From: Bradyrhizobium agreste
Lineage (GTDB): Bacteria > Pseudomonadota > Alphaproteobacteria > Rhizobiales > Xanthobacteraceae
NCBI RefSeq assembly: GCF_016031625.1
Contig: NZ_JACCHP010000002.1
Span: 186,001 to 250,000, forward strand
Direction: 5' to 3'
DNA length: 64,000 bases
Positions 1 to 7,259 of the stretch are shown here, in pieces. The translations under genes and the position numbers were made by a program. The first letter of the stretch is position 1. Each line of letters begins with the position of its first letter. The notes below the pieces were generated by a model. That model had not been told where the DNA came from. It did not search any database and saw nothing but the letters and a program-made list of their open reading frames with translations.

Positions 1-382
1 CCGTGCGGAGGCGGCGTGCGGCCTTGCCATCCTCGCGCGCGAGATCTGCGACGAGGTCGAGATCTTCACCTTCAGCAATGAGGTCGTGAAGGTTCCGCCC
101 CGCCGCGGCTTCGCGCTTCGAGACGCGATCATCAACTCGCAGCCGCATGGCGGAACCTATCTCGGCAAGGCGGTGACGGAGATCGACCGCAAGGGCGATC
201 GCCTCATCGTCTTCACCGACGAGCAGAGCCACGACCAGGTGCCCGAGCCGAGGGCGCGCGGCACCATGGTCAACGTGGCCTCATATCAGCACGGTGTCGG
301 TCACGGCGCCTGGACCCGCGTCAACGGCTTCTCCGAGGCCGTGGTCGCGTGGATCGCAGCGTCGGAGACGGCGTTGAACTGA
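1..382 (+). CDS. TROVE/Ro60-like RNA-binding protein, C-terminal part (5' end outside window)
   Basis: The reading frame is open from the window edge to a TGA at 380-382, about 126 residues. It is the C-terminal von Willebrand A-like part of a Ro60/Rsr protein. A GGTYLGKAV segment supplies the MIDAS threonine, and the hallmark TDEQSHD follows a hydrophobic strand. Upstream IFTFSNEVV matches the preceding strand of the same fold. Ro60 proteins are ring-shaped binders of misfolded RNA and Y RNAs; the HEAT-like ring itself would lie left of the window. The next gene, 110 bp downstream on the same strand, is rtcB, and the rsr-rtcB pairing is known from bacterial RNA repair operons. The family call rests on the VWA end only, so a different TROVE-VWA protein remains possible. 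Confidence 0.8.
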   Translation, partial: RAEAACGLAILAREICDEVEIFTFSNEVVKVPPRRGFALRDAIINSQPHGGTYLGKAVTEIDRKGDRLIVFTDEQSHDQVPEPRARGTMVNVASYQHGVGHGAWTRVNGFSEAVVAWIAASETALN

Positions 383-396
383 TGCGCAACGACAAC

Positions 397-425
397 GGCC
401 CCGGACGCGAGATGCGCCCGGGGCC
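397..425 (+). other. Strong hairpin in the TROVE-rtcB spacer
   Basis: GGCCCCGG (397-404) pairs perfectly with CCGGGGCC (418-425), with extra CGC/GCG pairing inside the 13-nt loop. No T-run follows, so this is more likely an mRNA-processing or attenuating stem than an intrinsic terminator. Y RNA genes often lie next to rsr genes, but this 110-bp spacer has no tRNA-like T-loop that would suggest one. Confidence 0.4.
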
Positions 426-492
426 AGCGAAATCTCTGAAATGATCCGCCCGCCCCGTTATGATGCGCGCGGAATGACAAGGACCTGCGACC

Positions 493-1833
493 ATGCGACG
501 ACCCGATCCCTACATGGAACGCGCCCGCGAGCTCTGCCTCGCCGCCGGTATCGATCCCGATTCGCGCGTCGGCGAAGGACGCGGCCAGCCGGCCTGGTGC
601 CTATACAAGGACGCCGCGCGCAAGGAGCATCTTGCCCGCGAGGCCAATGCGACCGCGAGCTCGATCGCCGAGTTCCGGACACAGGATGCCCGCTTCCAGA
701 ATGCGCCGCTGAAGGTGTTCGGCCCGCACGAGGACGCCACGATCGCGCAGATGCGCAATTGCATGGCAATCGGCAACGTCGTCTCCGGCGTGATCTGCGC
801 CGACGGGCATCTCGGTTACGCCCAGCCGGTCGGCGGGGTCATCGCCTATGAGAAGCAAATCAGCATCTCCGGCGTCGGCTTCGACATCGGCTGCGGCAAC
901 ATGGCGGCCCGGCTCGACACGCGCTTCGACGACATTGCAGAGATCGCGCCCACGATCATCCGCGACGTCGCCAAGGTGATCTCGTTCGGCGTCGGCCGTG
1001 CCAACGCGGAACGGGCCGAGCACGACCTGTTCGACGACGGCGACGCCTGGCGCGAAAGCGACATGGAGGACTACCGTCAGAAGGCGGTGAAGCAGCTCGG
1101 CACGGTCGGATCGGGCAACCACTATGTCGACCTCATGCGCGACGAGGAAGGCTTCGTCTGGATCGGCGTCCACTTCGGAAGCCGCGGCCTCGGACACACC
1201 TCCGCGACGCGGTACCTCAAGGCCGCAGGCGGCAAGGACGGCATGAACGTCCCGCCCGCCGTGGTCGACGAGGACAGCGAGCTCGGCCGCCGCTACATCG
1301 CGGCGATGCAGCTCGCCGGGCGCTATGCCTATGCGGGCCGCGAATGGGTGGTCGAGCGCGTCCGCCAGATCATCGGCGGCAGCGTGACCGAGACCGTGCA
1401 CAACCACCACAATTATGCCTGGCGTGAGACCCACGACGGCAAGGATTTGTGGGTGGTGCGCAAGGGCGCGACACCGGCGTTTCCCGGCCAGAAGGGATTC
1501 GTCGGCGGCTCGATGGGCGACGACGCCGTCATCCTCGAGGGCGTCGACAGCCCGGAAGCGAAGGCCTCGCTCTACTCGACCGTGCACGGCGCCGGCCGCC
1601 TGTTCGGACGACGTGAGGCGAAGCGACGCTTCTCGCGCGACGAGATGGACCGCTGGCTGAACGAGCGCGGCGTCACCTTGATCGGTGCCGACCTCGACGA
1701 GAGCCCGATGGCCTATCGCCGCCTGCCGGACGTGCTGGCCCAGCACGCCGGCACCGTGAAGGTGCTGCACACGCTGCGGCCGTTCGCCGTCGCCATGGCC
1801 GGCGAAGGCGAGTTCGATCCGTGGAAGGATTAA
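493..1833 (+). CDS. rtcB: RtcB-family RNA-splicing ligase
   Basis: This 446-residue protein matches the RtcB family over its whole length. RtcB is a Mn/GTP-dependent ligase that joins RNA 2',3'-cyclic phosphate or 3'-phosphate ends to 5'-OH ends. The metal-binding motif DIGCGN is at residues 131-136, an ADGHLGYA segment lies before it near residue 103, and an HNHHN cluster and the HGAGR segment with the expected guanylylated histidine come later. The ATG at 493 has AAGGA about eight bases upstream. It follows the TROVE gene on the same strand, which supports a role in RNA repair. No rtcA cyclase and no sigma-54 RtcR activator are seen in the window, although a gene left of the edge cannot be excluded. 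Confidence 0.93.
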   Translation: MRRPDPYMERARELCLAAGIDPDSRVGEGRGQPAWCLYKDAARKEHLAREANATASSIAEFRTQDARFQNAPLKVFGPHEDATIAQMRNCMAIGNVVSGVICADGHLGYAQPVGGVIAYEKQISISGVGFDIGCGNMAARLDTRFDDIAEIAPTIIRDVAKVISFGVGRANAERAEHDLFDDGDAWRESDMEDYRQKAVKQLGTVGSGNHYVDLMRDEEGFVWIGVHFGSRGLGHTSATRYLKAAGGKDGMNVPPAVVDEDSELGRRYIAAMQLAGRYAYAGREWVVERVRQIIGGSVTETVHNHHNYAWRETHDGKDLWVVRKGATPAFPGQKGFVGGSMGDDAVILEGVDSPEAKASLYSTVHGAGRLFGRREAKRRFSRDEMDRWLNERGVTLIGADLDESPMAYRRLPDVLAQHAGTVKVLHTLRPFAVAMAGEGEFDPWKD

Positions 1834-1843
1834 AGCGAAGACG

Positions 1844-1872
1844 GTGGGCGGGAGGCGATGTCTCCCGCCCAC
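1844..1872. terminator. Hairpin between convergent rtcB and sigma-factor genes
   Basis: An 11-bp perfect stem is formed by GTGGGCGGGAG (1844-1854) and CTCCCGCCCAC (1862-1872) with a 7-nt loop. It lies 10 bp after the rtcB stop and 36 bp before the convergent sigma-factor stop, so it can serve both strands. The T-rich tail is weak, so intrinsic termination is inferred from position and stem strength. Confidence 0.5.
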
Positions 1873-1908
1873 GTCACTCCATTGGTTTCCCTTGAATTCG
1901 ATCGTCTC

Positions 1909-2430
1909 TCATCTCGTCAGATATTCGCGCATCAATGCGCGGGCGCGATGCAGCCGCGCCTTTACCGTCTGCCTCGTCGTGCCGAGCGCGGCGGCGATCT
2001 CATCGATCGTCATCTCCTTGACGTCCCGCATCAGCGCGACATCCCGATAGTGCGGCGGCAGGGCCTCGAAGGCCGCGGCGATGTCGAGCCGCAGATCGGC
2101 CTCAGGGCGCAATAGCAGTGCGGCCTCCGCCTCGCCCTCATCGACAGCCGGCACGACGCCGGCCCGGCGCGCGAGCCGCAGGCATTCGCGCCGGACCACG
2201 CTGAACAGCCAGGCCGAAAATGCCAGCAGCGAACGGATCGTGCCGACGTGACGGAACAGGATCCACAACGCCTCCTGCGTCGCATCCTCGGCGTCCGCCG
2301 AACTGCGGCAGGTCGCGCGCGCATAGCGACGTATGTCCGGCTGCGCCGTCTCGAGCAGGCGCGCAATCGCCCCGGCATCGCCGAGCCGCGCGGCCTCGAA
2401 AAGATTTGGCGAGATCGCCGCCGCGCTCAC
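1909..2430 (-). CDS. ECF-type RNA polymerase sigma factor
   Basis: The product is a 173-residue two-domain sigma-70 factor. Region 2 carries the typical DAEDATQEALWILF core. Region 4 carries the helix-turn-helix segment with MTIDEIAAALGTTRQTVKAR near the C-terminus. I chose the GTG at 2430 because it overlaps the stop of the upstream small membrane protein gene as GTGA, a classic translational-coupling arrangement; a longer in-frame extension would run back through that gene. No anti-sigma gene with a recognisable zinc-binding domain is adjacent, so the coupled membrane protein is the only visible candidate partner. It is not recognisably EcfG, since no NepR or PhyR gene is nearby. Confidence 0.85.
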   Translation of the reverse strand: MSAAAISPNLFEAARLGDAGAIARLLETAQPDIRRYARATCRSSADAEDATQEALWILFRHVGTIRSLLAFSAWLFSVVRRECLRLARRAGVVPAVDEGEAEAALLLRPEADLRLDIAAAFEALPPHYRDVALMRDVKEMTIDEIAAALGTTRQTVKARLHRARALMREYLTR

Positions 2431-2636
2431 GACATCCCTCCCTTGCCGATGCCCGCCATCGCGCACATCGGGCAATAACCGACGAGACCGGTCAGTGCGA
2501 AACCGGCGCCACCGAGCGCAACCAGCCATGCCGTTGCGCCGGCAAGATAGACGAACGCCGCAGCCGCCACCGCAATACCCAGGACGACCCGCACCGCCTG
2601 ATGCAGTCCGCCGATATTCTTTCTATAGAATCCCAT
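2427..2636 (-). CDS. DUF2892-like small inner-membrane protein
   Basis: This 69-residue protein has two hydrophobic helices (about residues 14-33 and 36-53) followed by a YCPMCAMAG segment with two cysteines three residues apart. This fits the DUF2892 (YgaP transmembrane-like) family, whose members have a conserved cysteine-proline motif after the second helix. The ATG at 2636 has GGAGG five bases upstream; the GTG just before it is poorly spaced. The stop overlaps the GTG of the ECF sigma gene, so the two proteins are translated together. Its function is unknown; a redox-related regulatory role is only a guess from the cysteines and the coupling. Confidence 0.75.
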   Translation of the reverse strand: MGFYRKNIGGLHQAVRVVLGIAVAAAAFVYLAGATAWLVALGGAGFALTGLVGYCPMCAMAGIGKGGMS

Positions 2637-2730
2637 CACATCCTCCGATATGGGCCGAGACCGATTGCCTCGACCAACAAGAGGACGCGACGGCCAAGAG
2701 GGATTCGCGCTGACGGAGGATTCTTTGCGA

Positions 2731-3915
2731 TCAGCCTCCGACAGCCCGATAGGCCAGGCGCTTGAACTCGAAGAAGAACGGATTCCAGAAACCCATGTAG
2801 CGCTGGGCCATCACGACGCCTGCCGTATTGGCTTCCGGACAGATCCACCAATGGGTGCCCGCAAGGCCGCCCCATTGGAATTCGCCGGTCGAGTTCGGCG
2901 GATCGAACGGAGTCGGCGCGAAGGTGACGGCGCCGCCGAGGCCAAAGCCCTTGCCGGGGATCGGGCCGAGGTTGGCGAAGCGGATGGTCTGGCCTGCGGG
3001 CAACTGGTTCGTCATCATCTGCCGCAGCGTCTCCGGCTCCAGCAACGCATCCGACCCGGGAAGCAGCGCACGCACCAGTGCGAGCATGTCCGGCAAGGTC
3101 GAAACCAGACCGCCGCCGCCCGAGAGCCGCGGCAGCGGCCGCCGATAGGCTTGCGGGTAAGGCAGATGGTCGGCGCGCGTGAGGCCGGGCTTCATGGGGT
3201 CGAGCACGTCGGCGCCGTTGTAGAGCGCGACCAGCCTGCCTTGCTGTGCCTCGGGGACATAAAAGCCGGTGTCGGTCATGCCGAGCGAATCGAAGATGCG
3301 CGCCTTCAGGAAGAGATCGAGCGGCTGGCCGGAGACGACCTCGACCACACGGCCGAGCACGTCGGTCGCCACGGAATATTCCCAGGCCGTACCAGGGTGA
3401 TACGACAGCGGCAGATCGGCGAGCTTGCCGATCATGTCGGAGAGCGGGGTCAACGGATTGAGCACGCCTGCCTCGTTGTAACCCTTGAACAGCACCGTGC
3501 CGGGATCGAAGATGCCATAGCTGAGACCCGAGGTGTGGGTCAGGAGCTGGCGGATCGTGATCGGACTCTTCGCCGGCTCGACATCGGCAAGGCTGGATGC
3601 TCCCTGCTTCAGGACCTTGCGATTGCCGAGCTGCGGCAGGAATTTTTCGACTGGGTCAACGAGCCCGATGCGACCTTGCTCGACCAGCAGCATGATCGCG
3701 CAGGTGACGAAGATCTTGGTGTTGGAAAACGCGCGGAAGATATGGTCGGGCCGCAGCGCAATGTTGGCCTCGCGATCGGCAAAGCCGACGCATTGCTGAT
3801 CGACCACCTCGCGGCCGCGCAGCACCGCCCAGGACACGCCGGCAATGATCTCCTGATCGACGTAGCGTTGCATCGCCGTCCGTGCGGCGGAAAAATCGGG
3901 CGTTCTGGCGTGCAT
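2731..3915 (-). CDS. Serine hydrolase of the beta-lactamase/esterase EstB family
   Basis: The 394-residue protein belongs to the class C beta-lactamase/penicillin-binding fold. The catalytic SxxK is SNTK at residues 64-67, within RAFSNTKIFV. The conserved tyrosine appears in WEYSVATDVLG, which is typical of EstB-like esterases and not of true beta-lactamases. No signal peptide is visible, so it is probably cytoplasmic. The start at 3915 was chosen because GGGGGAG sits three bases upstream; an upstream in-frame start would add 24 residues that do not look like protein. Family members hydrolyse esters or small amides; the natural substrate cannot be told from the sequence. Confidence 0.85.
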   Translation of the reverse strand: MHARTPDFSAARTAMQRYVDQEIIAGVSWAVLRGREVVDQQCVGFADREANIALRPDHIFRAFSNTKIFVTCAIMLLVEQGRIGLVDPVEKFLPQLGNRKVLKQGASSLADVEPAKSPITIRQLLTHTSGLSYGIFDPGTVLFKGYNEAGVLNPLTPLSDMIGKLADLPLSYHPGTAWEYSVATDVLGRVVEVVSGQPLDLFLKARIFDSLGMTDTGFYVPEAQQGRLVALYNGADVLDPMKPGLTRADHLPYPQAYRRPLPRLSGGGGLVSTLPDMLALVRALLPGSDALLEPETLRQMMTNQLPAGQTIRFANLGPIPGKGFGLGGAVTFAPTPFDPPNSTGEFQWGGLAGTHWWICPEANTAGVVMAQRYMGFWNPFFFEFKRLAYRAVGG

Positions 3916-3983
3916 ATGCTCCCCCAAATGTGGTTGGAATCGATATAGCGCGATTTGCCGCGATATGAAGCCCGACCTGCAGC

Positions 3984-4676
3984 TCATCCCTGCTTCATCA
4001 GCACGGTGACCTGCAGGCGACGCCGAATCCGCATGCCTTGCCGCTGGTACAGCGCAATGGCAGAGGTATTGTTCGAGAACACGTGCAGGAACGGAATTTC
4101 CCCGCGCGCCTCGATCTGGCGCGCGATGGCGGCGAGCAACGCCTGTGCGTAACCGCGGCCGCGATGATGCGGATGCACGCAGACCGCCGTCATCTCGGTG
4201 AAATTGCCCGGCTTCATCCGCTCGCCGGCCATGGCGACCAGCTCGCCGCGGGCGCGGATGCCGAGGAAGGTGCCGAGCTCGTGCGTTCGCGCCGCGAATG
4301 GCCCGGGCTTGGTCAGCTCGGTCAGCGCCATCATGGTGGGAACATCGGCTGCGCCGAGGCGGACGATCTCGGCATCGGGCAGCGAGGCGTCGGCGGGCGA
4401 GCCGATCATCTGCTCGCCGGTCTCGGCGAGCAGCACCTTGAACCCGGCGGGAATTTCGACCGGCTCGGGCGTGAACAGCACCGCAACTTGCGGGCCCGAC
4501 ATGAGCTCGCCGAGCGCCGCAAAACTCGCCGCGGACATGTCCGCCATATCGGCAAACGGCGTCATGTCCACGGGATAGCGCAGAGCCTGCGGGCCGCCCT
4601 CGGCCAGATGCTTCTGGCTCGTCGTCAACGCGCTCCAGATCGGATGATCCAGCAGCGCCTCATCGCTTCCCGACAT
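3984..4676 (-). CDS. GNAT-family N-acetyltransferase
   Basis: The 230-residue protein has its GNAT acetyltransferase core in the C-terminal half. The acetyl-CoA pyrophosphate loop is seen as HHRGRGYAQALL, followed by FSNNTSAIALYQRQGM, the usual motif B region of GNAT enzymes. The N-terminal part is a less conserved partner domain, as in FR47-like two-part acetyltransferases. The ATG at 4676 lies four bases after the stop of the Lin0512 gene and has AAGGA inside the end of that gene, so the two are probably co-transcribed and coupled. The acceptor substrate is unknown. Confidence 0.85.
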   Translation of the reverse strand: MSGSDEALLDHPIWSALTTSQKHLAEGGPQALRYPVDMTPFADMADMSAASFAALGELMSGPQVAVLFTPEPVEIPAGFKVLLAETGEQMIGSPADASLPDAEIVRLGAADVPTMMALTELTKPGPFAARTHELGTFLGIRARGELVAMAGERMKPGNFTEMTAVCVHPHHRGRGYAQALLAAIARQIEARGEIPFLHVFSNNTSAIALYQRQGMRIRRRLQVTVLMKQG

Positions 4677-4680
4677 CGGC

Positions 4681-5028
4681 CTAGTCCTTGTCGAAGCTGA
4701 CGATGACGGCGGCATTGGCAATCAGGATGGGATCGTTGGCCACTTCCGTGGCCGAGGGGATCTCCAGCCCGCCCTTGACGGCGGTGACGGTCACGGTGCC
4801 GTAAGGCAGCTCCTTGGCGACGGCTTCCTTGTCCACCGCCTCGGGGTTGGGCACGCCGATCGTGACGTCCACGAACATGTCGTTCGCGGTCTTGCCGATC
4901 ATCCGGAAGAAGCCGAGGCTCGAATGCCTGATGGCATCCGACACCGCGCGCTTGGCCGCCTTGGTGGCGTCCCTGCCGTGGACGTCGACACCCATGCCCA
5001 TCTCGGTGACACAACGAACGCGGGTCAT
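4681..5028 (-). CDS. Lin0512-family protein
   Basis: The 115-residue protein looks like the Lin0512 family, a small conserved group of unknown function. Visible landmarks are an N-terminal RCVTEMGMGVDVHGRD segment, a central FFRMIGKTANDMFVDV stretch and a C-terminal IANAAVIVSFD strand. The alternating strand-helix pattern suggests a small compact fold. I chose the ATG at 5028 because it starts at the conserved region; upstream sequence in frame runs into a repetitive spacer. It is followed four bases later by the GNAT gene, so a two-gene operon is likely. Confidence 0.75.
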   Translation of the reverse strand: MTRVRCVTEMGMGVDVHGRDATKAAKRAVSDAIRHSSLGFFRMIGKTANDMFVDVTIGVPNPEAVDKEAVAKELPYGTVTVTAVKGGLEIPSATEVANDPILIANAAVIVSFDKD

Positions 5029-5106
5029 TTCAGATTCCTGTGGTTGGTTGAGTGATTGAAAGTGTCTGCGCTCAGCGAGTGCGGCACAAGTGCGATCGCC
5101 CCTCGC

Positions 5107-5231
5107 GTGTCCCGGACGCGCCGCAACGCTTTCGGCGTTGCTGCGCAGAGCCGGGACCCCGGAAGCTGATGGATGGGCCCCGGCTCTGCAGCGCACCGCC
5201 AAGGGGCGCTGCGCGGCGTCCGGGGCACGAG
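5107..5231. repeat. Intergenic inverted repeat, 'cccggacgcg' family
   Basis: The spacer between the Lin0512 and acetolactate synthase genes contains an imperfect inverted repeat. Its left part begins with TCCCGGACGCGCCGCAACG and its right part ends with GCGCGGCGTCCGGGGCAC, with an inner pair around GAGCCGGGACCCC and GGGCCCCGGCTC. It looks like one of the dispersed palindromic elements common in bradyrhizobial genomes. No coding capacity is evident. Confidence 0.6.
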
Positions 5232-5241
5232 ACTATCGCTT

Positions 5242-6906
5242 TCACGCCTTCGCCTTCTCATGCGCCCGCAGCTCGTCCACGAGCACCCGGACGTTCTCCG
5301 AATAATCGACCGGGATCGAGACCAGATGCACGCCGCCCTCCCTGAAGGCTGCATCGAGCGTCGGGCCGAAGCTGTCGATGCTTTCGATCCGATGCCCCTT
5401 GGCGCCGTAAGCCTTGGCGTATAGTGCAAAATCCGGATTGCCAAACGTCATGCCGTAATCGGCAAAGCGATCCACGGCCTGCTTCCAGCGGATCATGCCG
5501 TAGGCGTTGTCCTCCAGCACCAGCGCGACCAGGTTGAGCTTGAGGCGGACCGCCGTCTCCATCTCCTGGCTGTTCATCATGAAGCCGCCATCGCCGGCAA
5601 CCGCGAGCACGCGGCGGTCCGGGTAGAGCATCGCGGCCATCATCGCCGACGGCAGGCCGGCGCCCATGGTCGCCAGCGCATTGTCGAGCAGCAGCGTGTT
5701 GGCGACGCGCGTGCGGTAGTTGCGCGCGAACCAGATCTTGTACATGCCGTTGTCGAGCGCGACGATGCCGTTCTCCGGGATCACCTGGCGGATGTCGTGC
5801 ACGATGCGCTGCGGCGTCGGCGGCCAGCGTGCCTCGGTGGCCCGGTCGGCAATGTGATTGAGGATCTCTTCGCGCAGCGACAGCAGCGCCGCAGCCTGCG
5901 GCAGCTTGCCTTCGAGCCGGTCCGCCAGCAGCTCCAGGCTCGGGCCGACGTCGCCGACGACCTCGGCATCGGGGAAATAGACCTGCTCGACGCTCGCCGG
6001 CGTGTAGCTGACGTGAATGACTTTCGGGCCCGAGGGGCCCATGATGAAAGGCGGCTTCTCGATCGGGTCGTGGCCAATCGCAACGATCAGGTCGACCGCA
6101 TCAATGGCATCGTGCACATAATCGCGCTCGGACAAGGCGGCAGTGCCCATGTAGAGATTGGTGCCGCCGGGCACGGTGCCCTTGCCCATCTGCGTCGTGA
6201 AGAACGGAATGCCGGTTCGCCGCACGAAATTTGCGATGCCGTGTGTCGACCGCGGCCGGCTGGTCGCAGCTCCCATCATCACCAGCGGACGCCTTGCGCC
6301 CATGATCATCTCGGCGGCGCGGTCGAGCGCGGCGCGATGAGCGACCGGGATCTCGATCGGATGAACCGGGATCACCGGGACATCGGACACCTCGTCACCC
6401 GCGACGTCCTCGGGCAGCTCGAGATGCACCGGCCCGGGCCGCTCCTCCATCGCGACGCGAAAGGCGTCGCGCACCACGGTCGGAATGCTGGAGGCGCTGA
6501 CGATTTGCCGTGACAGCTTGGTCAGCGGCTTCATGGTCGCCACCACGTCCACGATCTGGAAGCGGGCCTGCCGGCTGCTCATGATCGGCTTTTGGCCGGT
6601 GATCAGGATCATCGGCATGGCACCGAGATGCGCATAGGCGGCGCCCGTCGACAGGTTGAGAGCACCGGGGCCGAGCGTCGACAGACAAACGCCGGGCTTG
6701 CCGGTCAGCCGCCCGTGGGTTGCGGCCATGAACGCCGCAGCCTGCTCGTGCCGCGTCAGGATCAGCTCGATCCTGGACGCGCGCAGCGATTCGACGAGAT
6801 CGAGATTCTCTTCGCCGGGAATGCCGAAGATGCGGTCGACACCCTCATTCTCCAGAGCCGCGACGAACAGGTGCGATCCCTTCGCTTTGCGTTGCTGGCC
6901 GCTCAT
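5242..6906 (-). CDS. Thiamine diphosphate enzyme, acetolactate synthase (catabolic type)
   Basis: The 554-residue protein has the full three-domain structure of ThDP-dependent acetolactate synthases: an N-terminal pyrimidine-binding domain with the catalytic glutamate in LTRHEQAAAF (Glu54), a central domain, and a C-terminal pyrophosphate domain with AGDGGFMMN and LEDNAYGMIRW. It condenses two pyruvates to 2-acetolactate in the best-studied relatives. No regulatory small subunit (IlvN) gene is adjacent, and its overall look is closer to AlsS or related decarboligases than to anabolic IlvB. No acetolactate decarboxylase gene is nearby. GGAGG lies seven bases before the ATG at 6906. A glyoxylate carboligase or oxalyl-CoA decarboxylase relative is a weaker alternative. 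Confidence 0.82.
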   Translation of the reverse strand: MSGQQRKAKGSHLFVAALENEGVDRIFGIPGEENLDLVESLRASRIELILTRHEQAAAFMAATHGRLTGKPGVCLSTLGPGALNLSTGAAYAHLGAMPMILITGQKPIMSSRQARFQIVDVVATMKPLTKLSRQIVSASSIPTVVRDAFRVAMEERPGPVHLELPEDVAGDEVSDVPVIPVHPIEIPVAHRAALDRAAEMIMGARRPLVMMGAATSRPRSTHGIANFVRRTGIPFFTTQMGKGTVPGGTNLYMGTAALSERDYVHDAIDAVDLIVAIGHDPIEKPPFIMGPSGPKVIHVSYTPASVEQVYFPDAEVVGDVGPSLELLADRLEGKLPQAAALLSLREEILNHIADRATEARWPPTPQRIVHDIRQVIPENGIVALDNGMYKIWFARNYRTRVANTLLLDNALATMGAGLPSAMMAAMLYPDRRVLAVAGDGGFMMNSQEMETAVRLKLNLVALVLEDNAYGMIRWKQAVDRFADYGMTFGNPDFALYAKAYGAKGHRIESIDSFGPTLDAAFREGGVHLVSIPVDYSENVRVLVDELRAHEKAKA

Positions 6907-7200
6907 GTCGCCTCCGCTCGTTGTACCTGGCTCTCGAGTTCCAGTAGAGCCGGCGCATGGTAGCGGTCCGCGGCTCCGGCACAATTCACAAAGAGCGACA
7001 GACGTCATCAAACTTCGCCGGCGCAGTGCGAGCAACAGCACCTGCCGGACACCGAGCTCACCACCTATCTCGTGCAGGCGCATGCGCTGATCGCGGCAAA
7101 GCTCTCGCGGAAGAACCCGCCACGAGCTTGGGCTCGACTTGGCGGAAGCCGAGCGGCACGACCATCCCTGCGTGCAGCGCCTGAATCGCTCGCGACGACA
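6907..7200. other. Long spacer between divergent genes
   Basis: This spacer separates the minus-strand acetolactate synthase gene from the plus-strand SWIM operon. Apart from a possible gene remnant at 7030-7116 and the operon promoter that begins at 7201, I see no intact gene or clear repeat in it. Confidence 0.5.
7030..7116 (+). pseudogene. Possible remnant of an MmcQ/YjbR-like (DUF419) gene
   Basis: In one frame this stretch reads EQQHLPDTELTTYLV followed by QAHALIAAKLSRK. This resembles the C-terminal end of MmcQ/YjbR-like proteins, where a P-D-x-E-L segment leads into a helix ending in A-A-x-L-x-K. No start codon, upstream domain or properly placed stop belongs to it. The match is short and made from memory, so this is a low-confidence gene fossil. 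Confidence 0.3.
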
Positions 7201-7228
7201 TTGAGCTTTCATCCTGCCCCGATATACT
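7201..7228 (+). promoter_or_regulatory. Sigma-70-like promoter of the SWIM-MoxR-VWA operon
   Basis: TTGAGC (7201-7206) and TATACT (7223-7228) are separated by 16 bp and match the -35 and -10 consensus in four and five of six positions. The predicted transcription start near 7235 would leave a leader of about 25 nt before the GTG at 7260. This is a good match for a GC-rich genome, but it has not been tested. Confidence 0.5.
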
Positions 7229-7259
7229 GCCGCTCCTGGATTCGATTTGGGACATCGGC

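Noticed and set aside
383..492. Y RNA gene next to the TROVE gene
   Set aside because: Only a simple GC-rich hairpin is present, and no tRNA-like fold or conserved Y RNA stem was visible by eye.
601..1872. Long open frame antisense to rtcB
   Set aside because: High GC content opens the antisense frame. The product has no recognisable domain, and it covers a well-identified gene.
2650..3948. Long plus-strand frame over the serine hydrolase gene
   Set aside because: Composition is biased to Arg/Gly/His without motifs; the minus-strand gene has an intact SxxK and a good ribosome-binding site.
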